64,000 bases of DNA from Entoloma clypeatum (GCA_963565915.1 OY751487.1:2356001-2420000), one strand, 5' to 3'; shown: positions 54,009 through 62,881, counted from the stretch's first letter. The notes: generated by a model not told the origin, from the sequence alone. Numbers and translations: made by a program.

Positions 54009-54380
54009 ATGTCAAACACCATCGTCACCTCCACCTCCACCACCGACATCAACCCCGCCATCGCTGCCCTTATGAACGAAGCACTCTCCATGAGAGACCA
54101 AATCCATGCCCTTGAAACTTCCCTCGCCGACCTCCTCCATCGCCAGATGCATATCCGGCTTCACTCGCTGTCCAATCTCCCCATCGCCCCGACTCCCGAG
54201 GAAAAACAAATTCTTGGAAATTACACCAGCACCCTCGTCATCGAAAACCGACGCATTCGGCTGGCCATCAAAGGCCTCGAACTCGCCGTAGCCATCAACA
54301 AGGAGTTGATATATGATTGGAGCCTCAAGGAAAGTCCGAACTGGTCCGATCCCGGCAACAACGAGGGATGGGGACAGTGA
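54009..54380 (+). CDS. ORF3 of Gypsy-4: small protein of unknown function after pol
   Basis: 123 codons with their own ATG, about 140 bp after pol. No family recognised. The N-terminal 15 residues are Thr/Ser-rich; residues about 16-55 are strongly helical and could form a coiled coil (MRDQIHALETSLADLLHRQM); 65-100 form a second helix (ENRRIRLAIKGLELAVAINK); the acidic tail has three Trp (DW, NW, GW) spaced 8 and 9 apart and contains WG. The homologue in Gypsy-5 is about 64% identical over the full length, with substitutions mainly conservative and the Trp spacing kept. No signal peptide or membrane span, so it is not an envelope-like gene. Confidence 0.78.
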   Translation: MSNTIVTSTSTTDINPAIAALMNEALSMRDQIHALETSLADLLHRQMHIRLHSLSNLPIAPTPEEKQILGNYTSTLVIENRRIRLAIKGLELAVAINKELIYDWSLKESPNWSDPGNNEGWGQ

Positions 54381-54398
54381 CTCTGTGAGGACACAGAG
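54381..54398 (+). other. Conserved hairpin before the polypurine tract (Gypsy-4)
   Basis: CTCTGTG AGGA CACAGAG: a 7-bp stem with a 4-base loop immediately after the ORF3 stop, about 16 bases before the 3' LTR. In Gypsy-5 the outer pair is G-C instead of C-G (56227-56244), a compensatory change. Confidence 0.6.
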
Positions 54399-54414
54399 CT
54401 TGGAGAGGGGAACA

Positions 54415-54816
54415 TGTTACGGACTCTACGGTATGAGGACCACGTCATATCTTTTACTTATCGGCCCGACTCGGCGCCCTCTTACGAACTCACTATGTCT
54501 AACGTCTACTTTCGCAACCTTCGATTTCCAGTCTGACTCATTACATTACTTCGTCATCCCCTTTAGTATACTTCGCTCCCGCGCTGACTCGCTTTCCGCA
54601 GTCAGCTTACTCACTGTACATAGCCTTCCGCAGTCGCCTTACTCATGCGCACTGCCTTCCGCAGTACTGACTCATCCGCTACCGCCTATAGTCAGTACCT
54701 ATATAAACCTCTTGTACTGTAGTAGATTCCTTAGATTTAGCAATCACTTTGCTCTTCGCCTTTCCACTTTCCTGCATACTCTGCCCGAACCTTGGAACGG
54801 TTTGTTAAGCATAACA
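54415..54816 (+). repeat. Gypsy-4 3' LTR
   Basis: 402 bp, preceded by polypurine GGAGAGGGGAACA. Retains CpG sites lost from the 5' LTR. Confidence 0.93.
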
Positions 54817-54930
54817 GTGGGTAGTCGACCGACTTGAGCGATCATGAAAACTCAATCCGTTCTTCTGCTTGTGATTATGCTATGCTGAAGCACATTCCTT
54901 CCTCGCATGGCATGAATCACAGCTGATGTG

Positions 54931-55782
54931 AGATGAAATTCTGCAGGCGAGGGCTTGTTAGCTGCAACATTACATGTGCAATTCGATGCAACATGGCTTG
55001 AGAAACAGCTCCTCGTCTTGATCTAGCCAAGCACAGCAGCGTGCCACAGACGAATGACAGTCAAGGAGGGTGGGCATGGGAATATTCTGCAGATAGGGCG
55101 CCTATTAGCCGGGGCGGTTACACTGACAAGTCGATGGGACATACGTTGTGGGCTCAACAAACATATCCTCGTCTTGATGCGGGGATGAATGAGAGCCAAC
55201 ATGCGCCACAGCTAAGACAAGACAGAATTCTGCAGTTAAGGGGCATGTTAGCTGCAGGGAGTACATGTGCAATTCTATGTAACATACCTCCAAGCTCAGG
55301 GGAAATCCTCTCAAACTGATGTAAAGAAACGACCACAGGCCTGTCCTGCAGGAAAGGGAGGTCATTGGATCCATGAGGAAGATGTCCAACTTGGTGCGAC
55401 GTACTTGTACAAACAGATCATGAAAATGTGTCGATTAAGCGATCACAGGGTACTTCTGCAGGTAAGGGAGCTCGTTAGATCGATGGGCAAGATGTGCGAC
55501 TCGATGCGACGTACATCTTACAAACAGATGGTCGATTTTGCTTCTCGTGCGAAAGAGACGGCGACTTCGTGATCCATGCAATGTGCGCTGGTGTGCACAT
55601 CCATTGTTGGGGGAACAATGTACGCCACAGCTGATCTGGAATTCTGCAGATAAGCGGGTTCTTAGCTGCAGGGGATTCATGTGCAATTCGATCTAACATA
55701 CCTTGTGGGCTCGAAAGACATTGTAAATCTGCAATCACGAGCTAATTCTGCAGGAAAGGGCCCATGTTGTTAGATAGATGAG
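54931..55782. repeat. Degenerate tandem array with TTCTGCAG-anchored units
   Basis: Seven units are anchored by CTGCAG at 54941, 55087, 55230, 55346, 55456, 55644 and 55748, followed by a purine-rich GGNAAGGG word and variants of ATGTGCAATTCGATG(T)AACATACC. Spacing is 104-188 bp. There are no convincing genes inside. It lies between the end of Gypsy-4 and the start of Gypsy-6. Confidence 0.65.
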
Positions 55783-55840
55783 TGTTACGGACTTACCGGT
55801 TTGTATGTTACGCACTTTTCCCTTGCATTGTACCTTCGTT

Positions 55841-56210
55841 TGTTATGCGTAACAAACCGTTCCAAGGTTCGGGCAGAGTATGCAGGAAGATGGAAAGGCA
55901 AAGAGCAATGTGATTGCTAAATCTAAGGAATGTAGCTATGGTACATGAGGTTTATATAGTACTGACTATGAGCGGTAGCGAATGAGTCAGTAACTGCGGA
56001 AGGCAGTGCGCATGAGTAAGGCGACTGCGGAAGGCTATGCACTAATGAGTAAGCTGACTGCGGAATGAGTCAGACAGCTGCGGAAAGCGAGTCAGCGCGG
56101 GAGCGAAGTATACTAAAGGGAATAAAGTATAATACGATATGTGTAAGCGGGGGCCGATGAGTAAAAGTGAAAAAGTAAGCGTATACGTCTGTAGTCGTTA
56201 GTCCGTAACA
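55841..56210 (-). repeat. Gypsy-5 3' LTR
   Basis: 370 bp; element strand TGTTACGGAC..GCATAACA. U3 differs substantially from that of Gypsy-4, while R/U5 are nearly the same. Confidence 0.94.
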
Positions 56211-56226
56211 TGTTCCCCTCCTCAAG

Positions 56227-56244
56227 GTCTGTGTCCTCACAGAC
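56227..56244 (-). other. Conserved hairpin before the polypurine tract (Gypsy-5)
   Basis: GTCTGTG AGGA CACAGAC on the element strand, at the same place and with the same loop as 54381-54398 and with the outer pair swapped. Confidence 0.6.
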
Positions 56245-56247
56245 TAC

Positions 56248-56616
56248 CTACTCCCATCCATCGTTGCCATTTGGATCGGCCCAGGCAGGGTCAACTCGGT
56301 TACCCCAATCCTTTATCAGTTCATCGTTTACCGCCGTGGCAAACTCTAAACCTCGAACGGCGAGGCAAAGGCGTCGATTCTCGACAGCAAGGGTGTTGGT
56401 ATAGTTTTTGAGGATGAGCTTCTCCTCAGCGGTGGGGGTGGTTGGTAAATCGGAGAGGGTATGAAGGCGGATATGCATCTGCCGGTGGAGGATGTCGGCG
56501 ACGGAGGTTTCGAGCGCATGGATCTGGTCGCGCATGGAGAGTGCTTCGCCGATGAGGGTGGTGATGGTGGGGTTGATATCGGAAGCATCGGTGGAGGCGG
56601 CGGTGATGTTGGACAT
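56248..56616 (-). CDS. ORF3 of Gypsy-5: small protein of unknown function after pol
   Basis: 122 codons, ATG at 56616, about 118 bp after the pol stop, ending just before the conserved hairpin. Layout as in the Gypsy-4 copy: Ser/Thr/Ala-rich start, helix with EALSMRDQIHALETS, loop LPTTPTAEEK, helix ENRRLCLAVRGLEFATA, acidic tail with DWG, AW and GWE. The most conserved block is EALSMRDQIHALETS plus LHRQMHIRLH. Possible roles (RNA or capsid partner, silencing suppressor through an Argonaute-binding Trp tail) are inference only. Confidence 0.8.
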   Translation of the reverse strand: MSNITAASTDASDINPTITTLIGEALSMRDQIHALETSVADILHRQMHIRLHTLSDLPTTPTAEEKLILKNYTNTLAVENRRLCLAVRGLEFATAVNDELIKDWGNRVDPAWADPNGNDGWE

Positions 56617-56733
56617 GGCAGAAATGATGTTTGAAAAGTATAAGAAGAACGGCGTGTTGGGCGAGAAGAGTTGGAGCGGGGAACTCGATGTGACAGAAGT
56701 CGATGTGGAAAATGGCTCTCAAAGTTTGTTCTT

Positions 56734-59700
56734 TTATCGTGGACGCGATGGATTTTGCCGATGAAAATCTCGGATCAAGTGTTGAGCGTTCTGAACATTA
56801 GTCCGAGGTTCCCACGTGTTCTCTTCTGGGCCATACCCTTCCCATTGGACAAGGTACTGGATCTTTCCACGGAATTTCCGAGAGTCCAGGATCGTGGAGA
56901 CATGGTATTCTTCTCGTCCTTCGACAATGATCGGATCAGGGGCTGGCTTCTTTTTCTGAATGGTATACTTCGGGGTTTCGTATGGCGATAACAGGGTCTC
57001 GTTGAACACAGGGTGGATCATCTTCCAGGTTTTGGGAAGATCAAGACGGTATGCGCTAGCTCCTTTCTTCTCTAGGACTTTGAACGGTCCGTGTCGGAGG
57101 GCGTCAAGTTTCTTTGAGGGACGATCAGTCCTGATGTTAGTCCCTTCCAGCCACACCTTGTCTCCGATGCGGTAATTCCGAGACGGGCTTCGTCGTGTGT
57201 CAACTGTCTTCTTCATCTGATCCTGGGCCTGTTTCAGTGCTGCGTTGGCTTCTTCTCGTGCCTGTTTGAGTTTTTTCAAGAAGTCGTTTGCTGCTGGATT
57301 GGTGTCTTCCAACACAAGTTCTCCCTTCCAAGGATGCAGACCGTAGTTGAGATAGAATGGTGTGTACTTTGTCGCTTGATGTTCTTTGTCGTTGTACTGG
57401 AATTCTGCGATTGCGATCCATTCCGCCCAATCATCTTGTAGATGGTTGACAAAGTTTTGTAAGAACACCTCGGTTTCCTGATGCGATCGTTCGGCTTGTC
57501 CATCAGTTTGTGGGTGGTACGCAGTGGACAGGTTTCTCTTGATTCCCAACATGCGGCAAAGTATCTCCATGAACTTCGCGGTGAACTGTGGTCCTCTGTC
57601 GCTAATGATCTTCTTAGGGATCCCATGAAGCTTCCATATCTGGTCCCGATAGATCTTGGCTAATCCTTCAGCTGATAGTTCCACAGTTGTCGGGATGAGA
57701 TGAAGCATCTTTGAATGTCTGTCCGTGATGACCAGAATTGTGTTCTTCCCATCAGATTCCGGTATTGGTCCCACGACGTCAATCCCTATGTCTTCCCATG
57801 GTTGACTTGGCGCGGCGTTAGGGTGTAGAGGGGCATGTCTCCTTTGGCGGCTGATCTTGTTACGTTGACAGGTGTCACAACCTTTCACATACTTCTTTAT
57901 GTCATGTAGGATGGTGGGCCACCAGTAGGTGCGAGTGAGGAGTCCATGTGTCCGGTACTGTCCTGGATGTCCAGCCACTGGTGCATCATGTGACTCAAAC
58001 ATCAATTCTTGTCGTAATTGTGGGTCTGGCGGGACATAGACTCGTTCTCCTGCGTAGGTGATCCCATTCTCTTGCTGATACCAATGAGGATTCTTTTTTA
58101 GGCCCTGCGCTACTTCTGTCTCCATGCGATTTGAGGCCTTGATGCGTGCGATCCATGGGTTTTCGATGGTTGTGATGTTTCCGATTTTGATGGAATCAGA
58201 TGTTTCACCCCCTTCAAAGAATTGTTCCTCCGTGAACATCTCCATTTGTATCACATCTTCTGATTCCAATCGTTTCAAAAATAGCCCCTCCTTGAGCATT
58301 TGGTCGCTGTCCTGCGGCTCGAGTTCCGTCTCATACCAGGGTAAACGTGACAGGATGTCTGCTTTCGCGTTTGTCTTCCCAGGTACATGTCGCAAGTCGA
58401 AGTCATAGTCTTGTAACTTCATCTTCCAGCGCCTCTGTCGTTGGTTTAGGTCCTGAGGATGCCGGAAATACTCCAGGTTTTTGTGATCGGTTAAGATCTC
58501 GAAACGTTCCTTGGCTTCAAGTAGATAATGTCGCCAGTCCTTCAGTGCTTCCATGACTGCCAAGAGTTCCTTGTCATATATCTCGTAATTCTGTTCGGCC
58601 GTGGACATGGTCCGCGACAAGAACACGATAGGATGCCACTTGTCGTTTTGTTTCTGTGAAAGTACAGCTCCAATCGCATAACCCGATGCATCGGTTTCGA
58701 CCCTGAACTGTCCGTCCGGTTTAGGCAATGCCAAGACTGGTGCCGTCGTGATTGCCCGTATGAGACCTTCAAATGCTTCTTGCGCCGCTGGTCCCCACAT
58801 GAATGCTGTATTTCCCGTAAGTGTTGTGAGTGGCTTTGCGATGTTTGAGTATCCTTCAATAAAGCGTCGATAAAAATTGGCAAATCCCAGGAACTTCTGG
58901 ACTTCCTTTTTTGATGTGGGTACTCGCCAGTTCCGGATTGTGTCCACCTTTTCAGTTTCCATCTCAACACGTCCTTCTCCAACGACATATCCCAATATGG
59001 GGCATTTCGTTACTTCCCAAAGACACTTCTTCTCCTTTAGGAACAGGTCATTGTCTGACAGAATCTGCAAGATCTCTTCGGTGTTCCGGGCGAGTTCTTC
59101 CTTGGTTTTACCAATAACCACTATGTCATCCATGTAAATCACACAGATGCGCCGACGGATCTGATCCCTGAATAGGCTGGCCATCATCCGAGAGAACGTT
59201 CCCGGGGAGTTGCAGAGACCAAAAAACATGACCAATGGTTCAAACAATCCTCGGCTGGTCAAAAAGGCGGCTTTCCATTCGTCACCCTTCTTGATCCACA
59301 CGTTATTGTATCCCCACATGATGTCCATTTTGTTGAAGTAGACTGCGTCCTTCAATACATCCAAGAGGTCGTTGATGCATGGGAGTGGGAATTTGTCCTT
59401 AACCGTGAATTTATTGACCATGCGATAATCCTGTACCAATCGTTTGGAACCGTCTTTCTTGTTAATGAAGAAGCAGGGTGATGCATAAGGGGATTTGGAT
59501 GGTCGGATCTTTCCGGTTGCTAGGCCTTCATCGATGAATTCGTCCAGTTCTTCTTGCTCCTTTTGGGTCATAGGGTACGTGTTTCCTCCTAGCTCCTTTG
59601 GTGCGTCTGGTGTAAGTTCGATACCATGGTCCCATTCTCTTTCCTTTGGGATCTTGTCGAAGTTTTCTTTTTCAAAGAGATGGGCAAAACGTTCAACATA

Positions 59701-60342
59701 TGAGGGTCGTTTGGTTGTGGGAGGTGGTGTGGGAGTAACTGCTTCCAATATGGGGTCTCCGGGCTTCCAATTCTGATCCGATTTCTTGGGCGCGTCCTTG
59801 TCTCGCACTTCCACCATGCGAACCCGATGTTTGCGACCATTAAGGTTAACCCTGAAATCCGAGTGTTTGGTTTGACATGTTGATGGGCATCGGTTGAATG
59901 TTACAGCGCCGGTCGTCCAATTGATTGTGGGGTTGTGGTGCACCAACCAGTCATGTCCCAAAAGCATGTCCGTTCTCCCAATGTCCAATACCATTGCTTC
60001 CATGGTTTCCTGGTGTTTTCCTAAGTCCAGCTTGACTTCGGCAAGTTTTTCTGCTTTCTGTTGTCGGTTCGGCGATCCATCCGCATTTAGGATTGATATG
60101 GGCTTTATTCCACGTGTGGGAAGGTTCTGTTTGCGTACTATTCTGGGATGGATACATGTGCGTTCACATCCGCTATCAACCTCGGGTCGAATGGCCTTTG
60201 GTCCTCGTCGTGTTTTGATCTGAGCTTGCAGCTTGATCTCTTGTCGTTTCGGAGGTTTATCTCCCTTGACAATCTTAGTTGACACAATGGTTCGCTTTGC
60301 AGGGATAACATAAGTTATATTGTCTGTAGTTGCACCAGGCAA
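56734..60342 (-). CDS. pol: Gypsy-5 Pol polyprotein with chromodomain
   Basis: 1202 residues, unbroken. Protease with DSG at 56-58 (EVDSGCERTC); RT YMDD at 403-406; RNase H TDAS about 550 and TDHKN 618-622; integrase zinc region with CDTC 822-825; DDE residues D855, D915, E951; chromodomain about 1146-1194 (YLVQWEGYGPEENTWEP). The first codon at 60342 is TTG, and the frame is open upstream across the gag stop, in the -1 register, so a Gag-Pol fusion is possible. I found no clean slippery heptamer here, unlike Gypsy-1. Confidence 0.95.
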   Translation of the reverse strand: MPGATTDNITYVIPAKRTIVSTKIVKGDKPPKRQEIKLQAQIKTRRGPKAIRPEVDSGCERTCIHPRIVRKQNLPTRGIKPISILNADGSPNRQQKAEKLAEVKLDLGKHQETMEAMVLDIGRTDMLLGHDWLVHHNPTINWTTGAVTFNRCPSTCQTKHSDFRVNLNGRKHRVRMVEVRDKDAPKKSDQNWKPGDPILEAVTPTPPPTTKRPSYVERFAHLFEKENFDKIPKEREWDHGIELTPDAPKELGGNTYPMTQKEQEELDEFIDEGLATGKIRPSKSPYASPCFFINKKDGSKRLVQDYRMVNKFTVKDKFPLPCINDLLDVLKDAVYFNKMDIMWGYNNVWIKKGDEWKAAFLTSRGLFEPLVMFFGLCNSPGTFSRMMASLFRDQIRRRICVIYMDDIVVIGKTKEELARNTEEILQILSDNDLFLKEKKCLWEVTKCPILGYVVGEGRVEMETEKVDTIRNWRVPTSKKEVQKFLGFANFYRRFIEGYSNIAKPLTTLTGNTAFMWGPAAQEAFEGLIRAITTAPVLALPKPDGQFRVETDASGYAIGAVLSQKQNDKWHPIVFLSRTMSTAEQNYEIYDKELLAVMEALKDWRHYLLEAKERFEILTDHKNLEYFRHPQDLNQRQRRWKMKLQDYDFDLRHVPGKTNAKADILSRLPWYETELEPQDSDQMLKEGLFLKRLESEDVIQMEMFTEEQFFEGGETSDSIKIGNITTIENPWIARIKASNRMETEVAQGLKKNPHWYQQENGITYAGERVYVPPDPQLRQELMFESHDAPVAGHPGQYRTHGLLTRTYWWPTILHDIKKYVKGCDTCQRNKISRQRRHAPLHPNAAPSQPWEDIGIDVVGPIPESDGKNTILVITDRHSKMLHLIPTTVELSAEGLAKIYRDQIWKLHGIPKKIISDRGPQFTAKFMEILCRMLGIKRNLSTAYHPQTDGQAERSHQETEVFLQNFVNHLQDDWAEWIAIAEFQYNDKEHQATKYTPFYLNYGLHPWKGELVLEDTNPAANDFLKKLKQAREEANAALKQAQDQMKKTVDTRRSPSRNYRIGDKVWLEGTNIRTDRPSKKLDALRHGPFKVLEKKGASAYRLDLPKTWKMIHPVFNETLLSPYETPKYTIQKKKPAPDPIIVEGREEYHVSTILDSRKFRGKIQYLVQWEGYGPEENTWEPRTNVQNAQHLIRDFHRQNPSRPR

Positions 60343-60383
60343 GCGAGTTCGTTTAATGGATAAGGGTCGCGACTTAGCGTCGT

Positions 60384-61253
60384 TTAATCGGACCCTTCGG
60401 GAAAATCCTTCTCATCGGTCTCTATGGTGATGGTTTCATCATCATCATCGGTATCTCCATCAGACACCTTCCTAATCTTTCCAGAGTTCTTCTTCGGCTT
60501 GCGGCAGTTGCGCGCGATATGTCCTTCTTGGTCGCAGTTGAAACATTTACGACCATCTTTCTTCTTTGGGGCTTTGCAGTCTTTGGCAAGGTGACCAAAG
60601 CGCTGACAGTTGTAGCAACGGGCTACTCCTGCTTTGTCGATCTCCATGGCTTTGCCTTGACCACCATAAGTGGTGCCCGATCCGGTGCGTGTGTCGCCAC
60701 CCCCTCGGATGACTAATGCATGTCCCTCCATCTGTCGTCCCTTGTTTCGGATCTCCTTTGCGTAATCAGTGTACGTCTTGCCATCGCTAGCCACTTGTTC
60801 AGAAATTCTGTGGTTGACGTTCTTTTCCAGGATGTATTTCCCAGTTTCTTCACCAAGGTTTGACAGCTTCAAGATCTCTTCGAATTCGTCCAAGAATTCG
60901 TCGATGGTGCGTTTCTCCTGTTTCAGGACTTCGAGTTTCGCCTTGGCCGCTGCCGACTTGTTGGCAATAGAGAATCGCGTAGTGATGTCGTCTGAGAATC
61001 CTAACCAGGTGATGTTCTCGCCATCGGTGGCAAGGTCGTCTAACTTGTTGCTGGCCCAGTGTTTACCGGACCCTTCCATCATGCGGGATAACACCGCAAG
61101 AATCTTCTGATCGTCGGACAGGCCCTTCTGGAACCTGATGTATAATTTGGTGGCTTTCCACCACTCGTCAAAGGTGTATCTGTCCTTGAACATCCCAGGA
61201 TCCTTGATGATCTTGGATGTATCCATTGTTTGTACAGCCGGGACTTCTGCCAT
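60384..61253 (-). CDS. gag: Gypsy-5 Gag
   Basis: 289 residues from ATG at 61253. Gag core with FDEWWKATKLYIRFQ and FLDEFEEILKLSNLGEETG, then two CCHC knuckles CYNCQRFGHLAKDC and CFNCDQEGHIARNC and an acidic tail. The same frame is open for about 124 codons upstream, back to TAG at 61626-61628, with coding-like sequence (FTTEEQQTEYNRWARNERLD), so the true N-terminus may be longer and reached by splicing or frameshift. Confidence 0.9.
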   Translation of the reverse strand: MAEVPAVQTMDTSKIIKDPGMFKDRYTFDEWWKATKLYIRFQKGLSDDQKILAVLSRMMEGSGKHWASNKLDDLATDGENITWLGFSDDITTRFSIANKSAAAKAKLEVLKQEKRTIDEFLDEFEEILKLSNLGEETGKYILEKNVNHRISEQVASDGKTYTDYAKEIRNKGRQMEGHALVIRGGGDTRTGSGTTYGGQGKAMEIDKAGVARCYNCQRFGHLAKDCKAPKKKDGRKCFNCDQEGHIARNCRKPKKNSGKIRKVSDGDTDDDDETITIETDEKDFPEGSD

Positions 61254-61255
61254 GT

Positions 61256-61942
61256 CTAGAGTCTGCGGAGGAGAAGAGGGGTCGGGTTGTTGGGATGAAG
61301 ATGGGGTTCGGGATACAGGTAAGGATTGAAAATGAGTCCCTGTTCTAGGCGTCTGTTCGGTGTCTGACTGCGCAGAGTCAAAAGTAAATTCGTCAGGGGA
61401 CTCGTCGGCGGAATCGGTGGCAAAACGTTCGGGGTATTTCCTCTGTAGATCTCTAAGGAATCTCTGTTCCTGCGCGTCTGTTGGTCGCGAGAAGGGGTCA
61501 AGTCTCTCGTTTCGTGCCCAACGGTTGTACTCGGTCTGTTGTTCTTCGGTGGTGAAGTGGGCGTAGATCTGCTGCTTCGAGTAGGACGTGATGATGTGGC
61601 TCTGGGACGTCTCGATGTGAGTGTCCTAATCAATCTTCTGATAACGGTTGTCTGGACACCGATAAACTCTCTGATCTCTGTGATCCGACCTGTCTGAGGT
61701 CCTTCTTGAATGCGAAAGCTTTCGAGTTCGTTCTGTCGGGCATTGTAACGCGCGATCTGGTGTTGCCGAGCAAGATGGATGCTCTCTGCTATCTCGCCGT
61801 GGGGGCGATGCTCGTCGTTGTCTAGTTCTTCGTCAAGCACCTGCTGTAGGATGCGACGGATCTCCGATTCGATGTACTGCTGGATAAGCATAAAATCGAT
61901 ACTGTCTCGAGGACTTAGCTCCTCCTGTCGGGCTTCTGGCAT
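61256..61942 (-). CDS. Upstream ORF overlapping the Gypsy-5 gag extension
   Basis: 228 codons from ATG at 61942. The first about 105 residues look like a real helical protein (MLIQQYIESEIRRILQQVLD, EIAESIHLARQHQIARYNAR). The rest is Arg/Ser/Thr/Pro-rich and probably the wrong frame of the gag extension. It ends in TAG two bases before the gag ATG. Both the ATG and the overlap are kept in Gypsy-4. Possibly the true N-terminus of Gag. Confidence 0.5.
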   Translation of the reverse strand: MPEARQEELSPRDSIDFMLIQQYIESEIRRILQQVLDEELDNDEHRPHGEIAESIHLARQHQIARYNARQNELESFRIQEGPQTGRITEIREFIGVQTTVIRRLIRTLTSRRPRATSSRPTRSSRSTPTSPPKNNRPSTTVGHETRDLTPSRDQQTRRNRDSLEIYRGNTPNVLPPIPPTSPLTNLLLTLRSQTPNRRLEQGLIFNPYLYPEPHLHPNNPTPLLLRRL

Positions 61943-62032
61943 GCTGAATGGGTTACTGGTGAAGTCTTCAAAGAAGCGCGATGTCTTGACTCGTCTGGTA
62001 GTTGCTCTCTTTGCTCTGGGCGAACCTAACGA

Positions 62033-62042
62033 GATTTAGCAA
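62033..62042 (-). promoter_or_regulatory. Gypsy-5 primer-binding site, self-priming type
   Basis: Element strand TTGCTAAATC, two bases from the LTR, complements the LTR word at 62118-62127, about 35 bases downstream of the TATATAAA box. Confidence 0.72.
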
Positions 62043-62044
62043 CT

Positions 62045-62414
62045 TGTTATGCGTAACAAACCATTCCAAGGTTCGGGCAGAGTATGCAGGAAGATGGAAA
62101 GGCGAAGAGCAATGTGATTGCTAAATCTAAGGAATGTAGCTATGGTACATGAGGTTTATATAGTACTGACTATGAGCGGTAGCGAATGAGTCAGTAACTG
62201 CGGAAGGCAGTGCGCATGAGTAAGGCGACTGCGGAAGGCTATGCACTAATGAGTAAGCTGACTGCGGAATGAGTCAGACAGCTGCGGAAAGCGAGTCAGC
62301 GCGGGAGCGAAGTATACTACAGGGAATAAAGTATAATACGATATGTGTAAGCGGGGGCCGATGAGTAAAAGTGAAAAAGTAAGTGTATACGTCCGTAGTC
62401 GTTAGTCCGTAACA
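62045..62414 (-). repeat. Gypsy-5 5' LTR
   Basis: 370 bp. U3 (element strand) contains TGACTCATTC twice, TGACTCGC and several TTCCGCAGT words upstream of TATATAAA. Confidence 0.94.
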
Positions 62415-62419
62415 TCGTT

Positions 62420-62728
62420 ATTTCTTTGACTCATCGGACTGCTTATTCATTTACCTTTACTCTACCATTCTCCTTTAGTATACTTCGCTCCCGCGCTGAC
62501 TCGCACTCCGCAGTCGTCTGACTCACTTTGCACTGCCTTTCCGCAGTTACTGACTCATCCGCACTGCCTTCCGCAGCTACTGACTCACTCGCTACCGCTC
62601 GTAGCCAGTACTATATAAACCCCATGTACCATAGCTACATTCCTTGGATTTAGCAATCACTTTGCTCTTCGCCTTTCCACTTCCTGCATACTCTGCCCGA
62701 ACCTTGGAACGGTTTGTTAAGCATAACA
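62420..62728 (+). repeat. Gypsy-6 5' LTR, main piece
   Basis: Continues 55783-55840 after the Gypsy-5 insertion. Contains TGACTCA at several places (for example TCTGACTCACTT, TTACTGACTCATCC, CTACTGACTCACTC), TATATAAA, and GATTTAGCAA followed by the LTR end ATAACA. Confidence 0.92.
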
Positions 62729-62881
62729 AGTTGCTAAATCTCGTTAGGTTCGCCCAGAGCGAAGAGAGCAACTACCAGACGAGTCAAGACGTTGCGCTTC
62801 TTTGAAGACTTCACCAGTAACCCATTCAGCACGCCAGAAGCCCGACAGGAGGAGCTAAGTCCTTGAGACAGTATCGATTTT

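Larger units (their letters stand above)
48164..54816 (+). mobile_element. Gypsy-4: decayed chromovirus of the ORF3-bearing family
   Basis: 402-bp LTRs (48164-48565 and 54415-54816) start TGTTAC and end ATAACA; target duplication GTGGG at 48159-48163 and 54817-54821. The gag, pol and ORF3 order is the same as in Gypsy-5. The LTRs differ at about ten sites, most of which are CpG in the right copy and TpG or CpA in the left. The gag and pol frames are broken, ORF3 is open. Confidence 0.95.
55841..62414 (-). mobile_element. Gypsy-5: intact chromovirus of the ORF3-bearing family
   Basis: 370-bp LTRs (55841-56210 and 62045-62414) differ at about five positions. Target duplication TCGTT at 55836-55840 and 62415-62419. 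Gag, pol and ORF3 are all open. Polypurine GAGGAGGGGAACA precedes the 3' LTR. It sits inside the U3 of the Gypsy-6 LTR in the opposite orientation. Confidence 0.96.
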
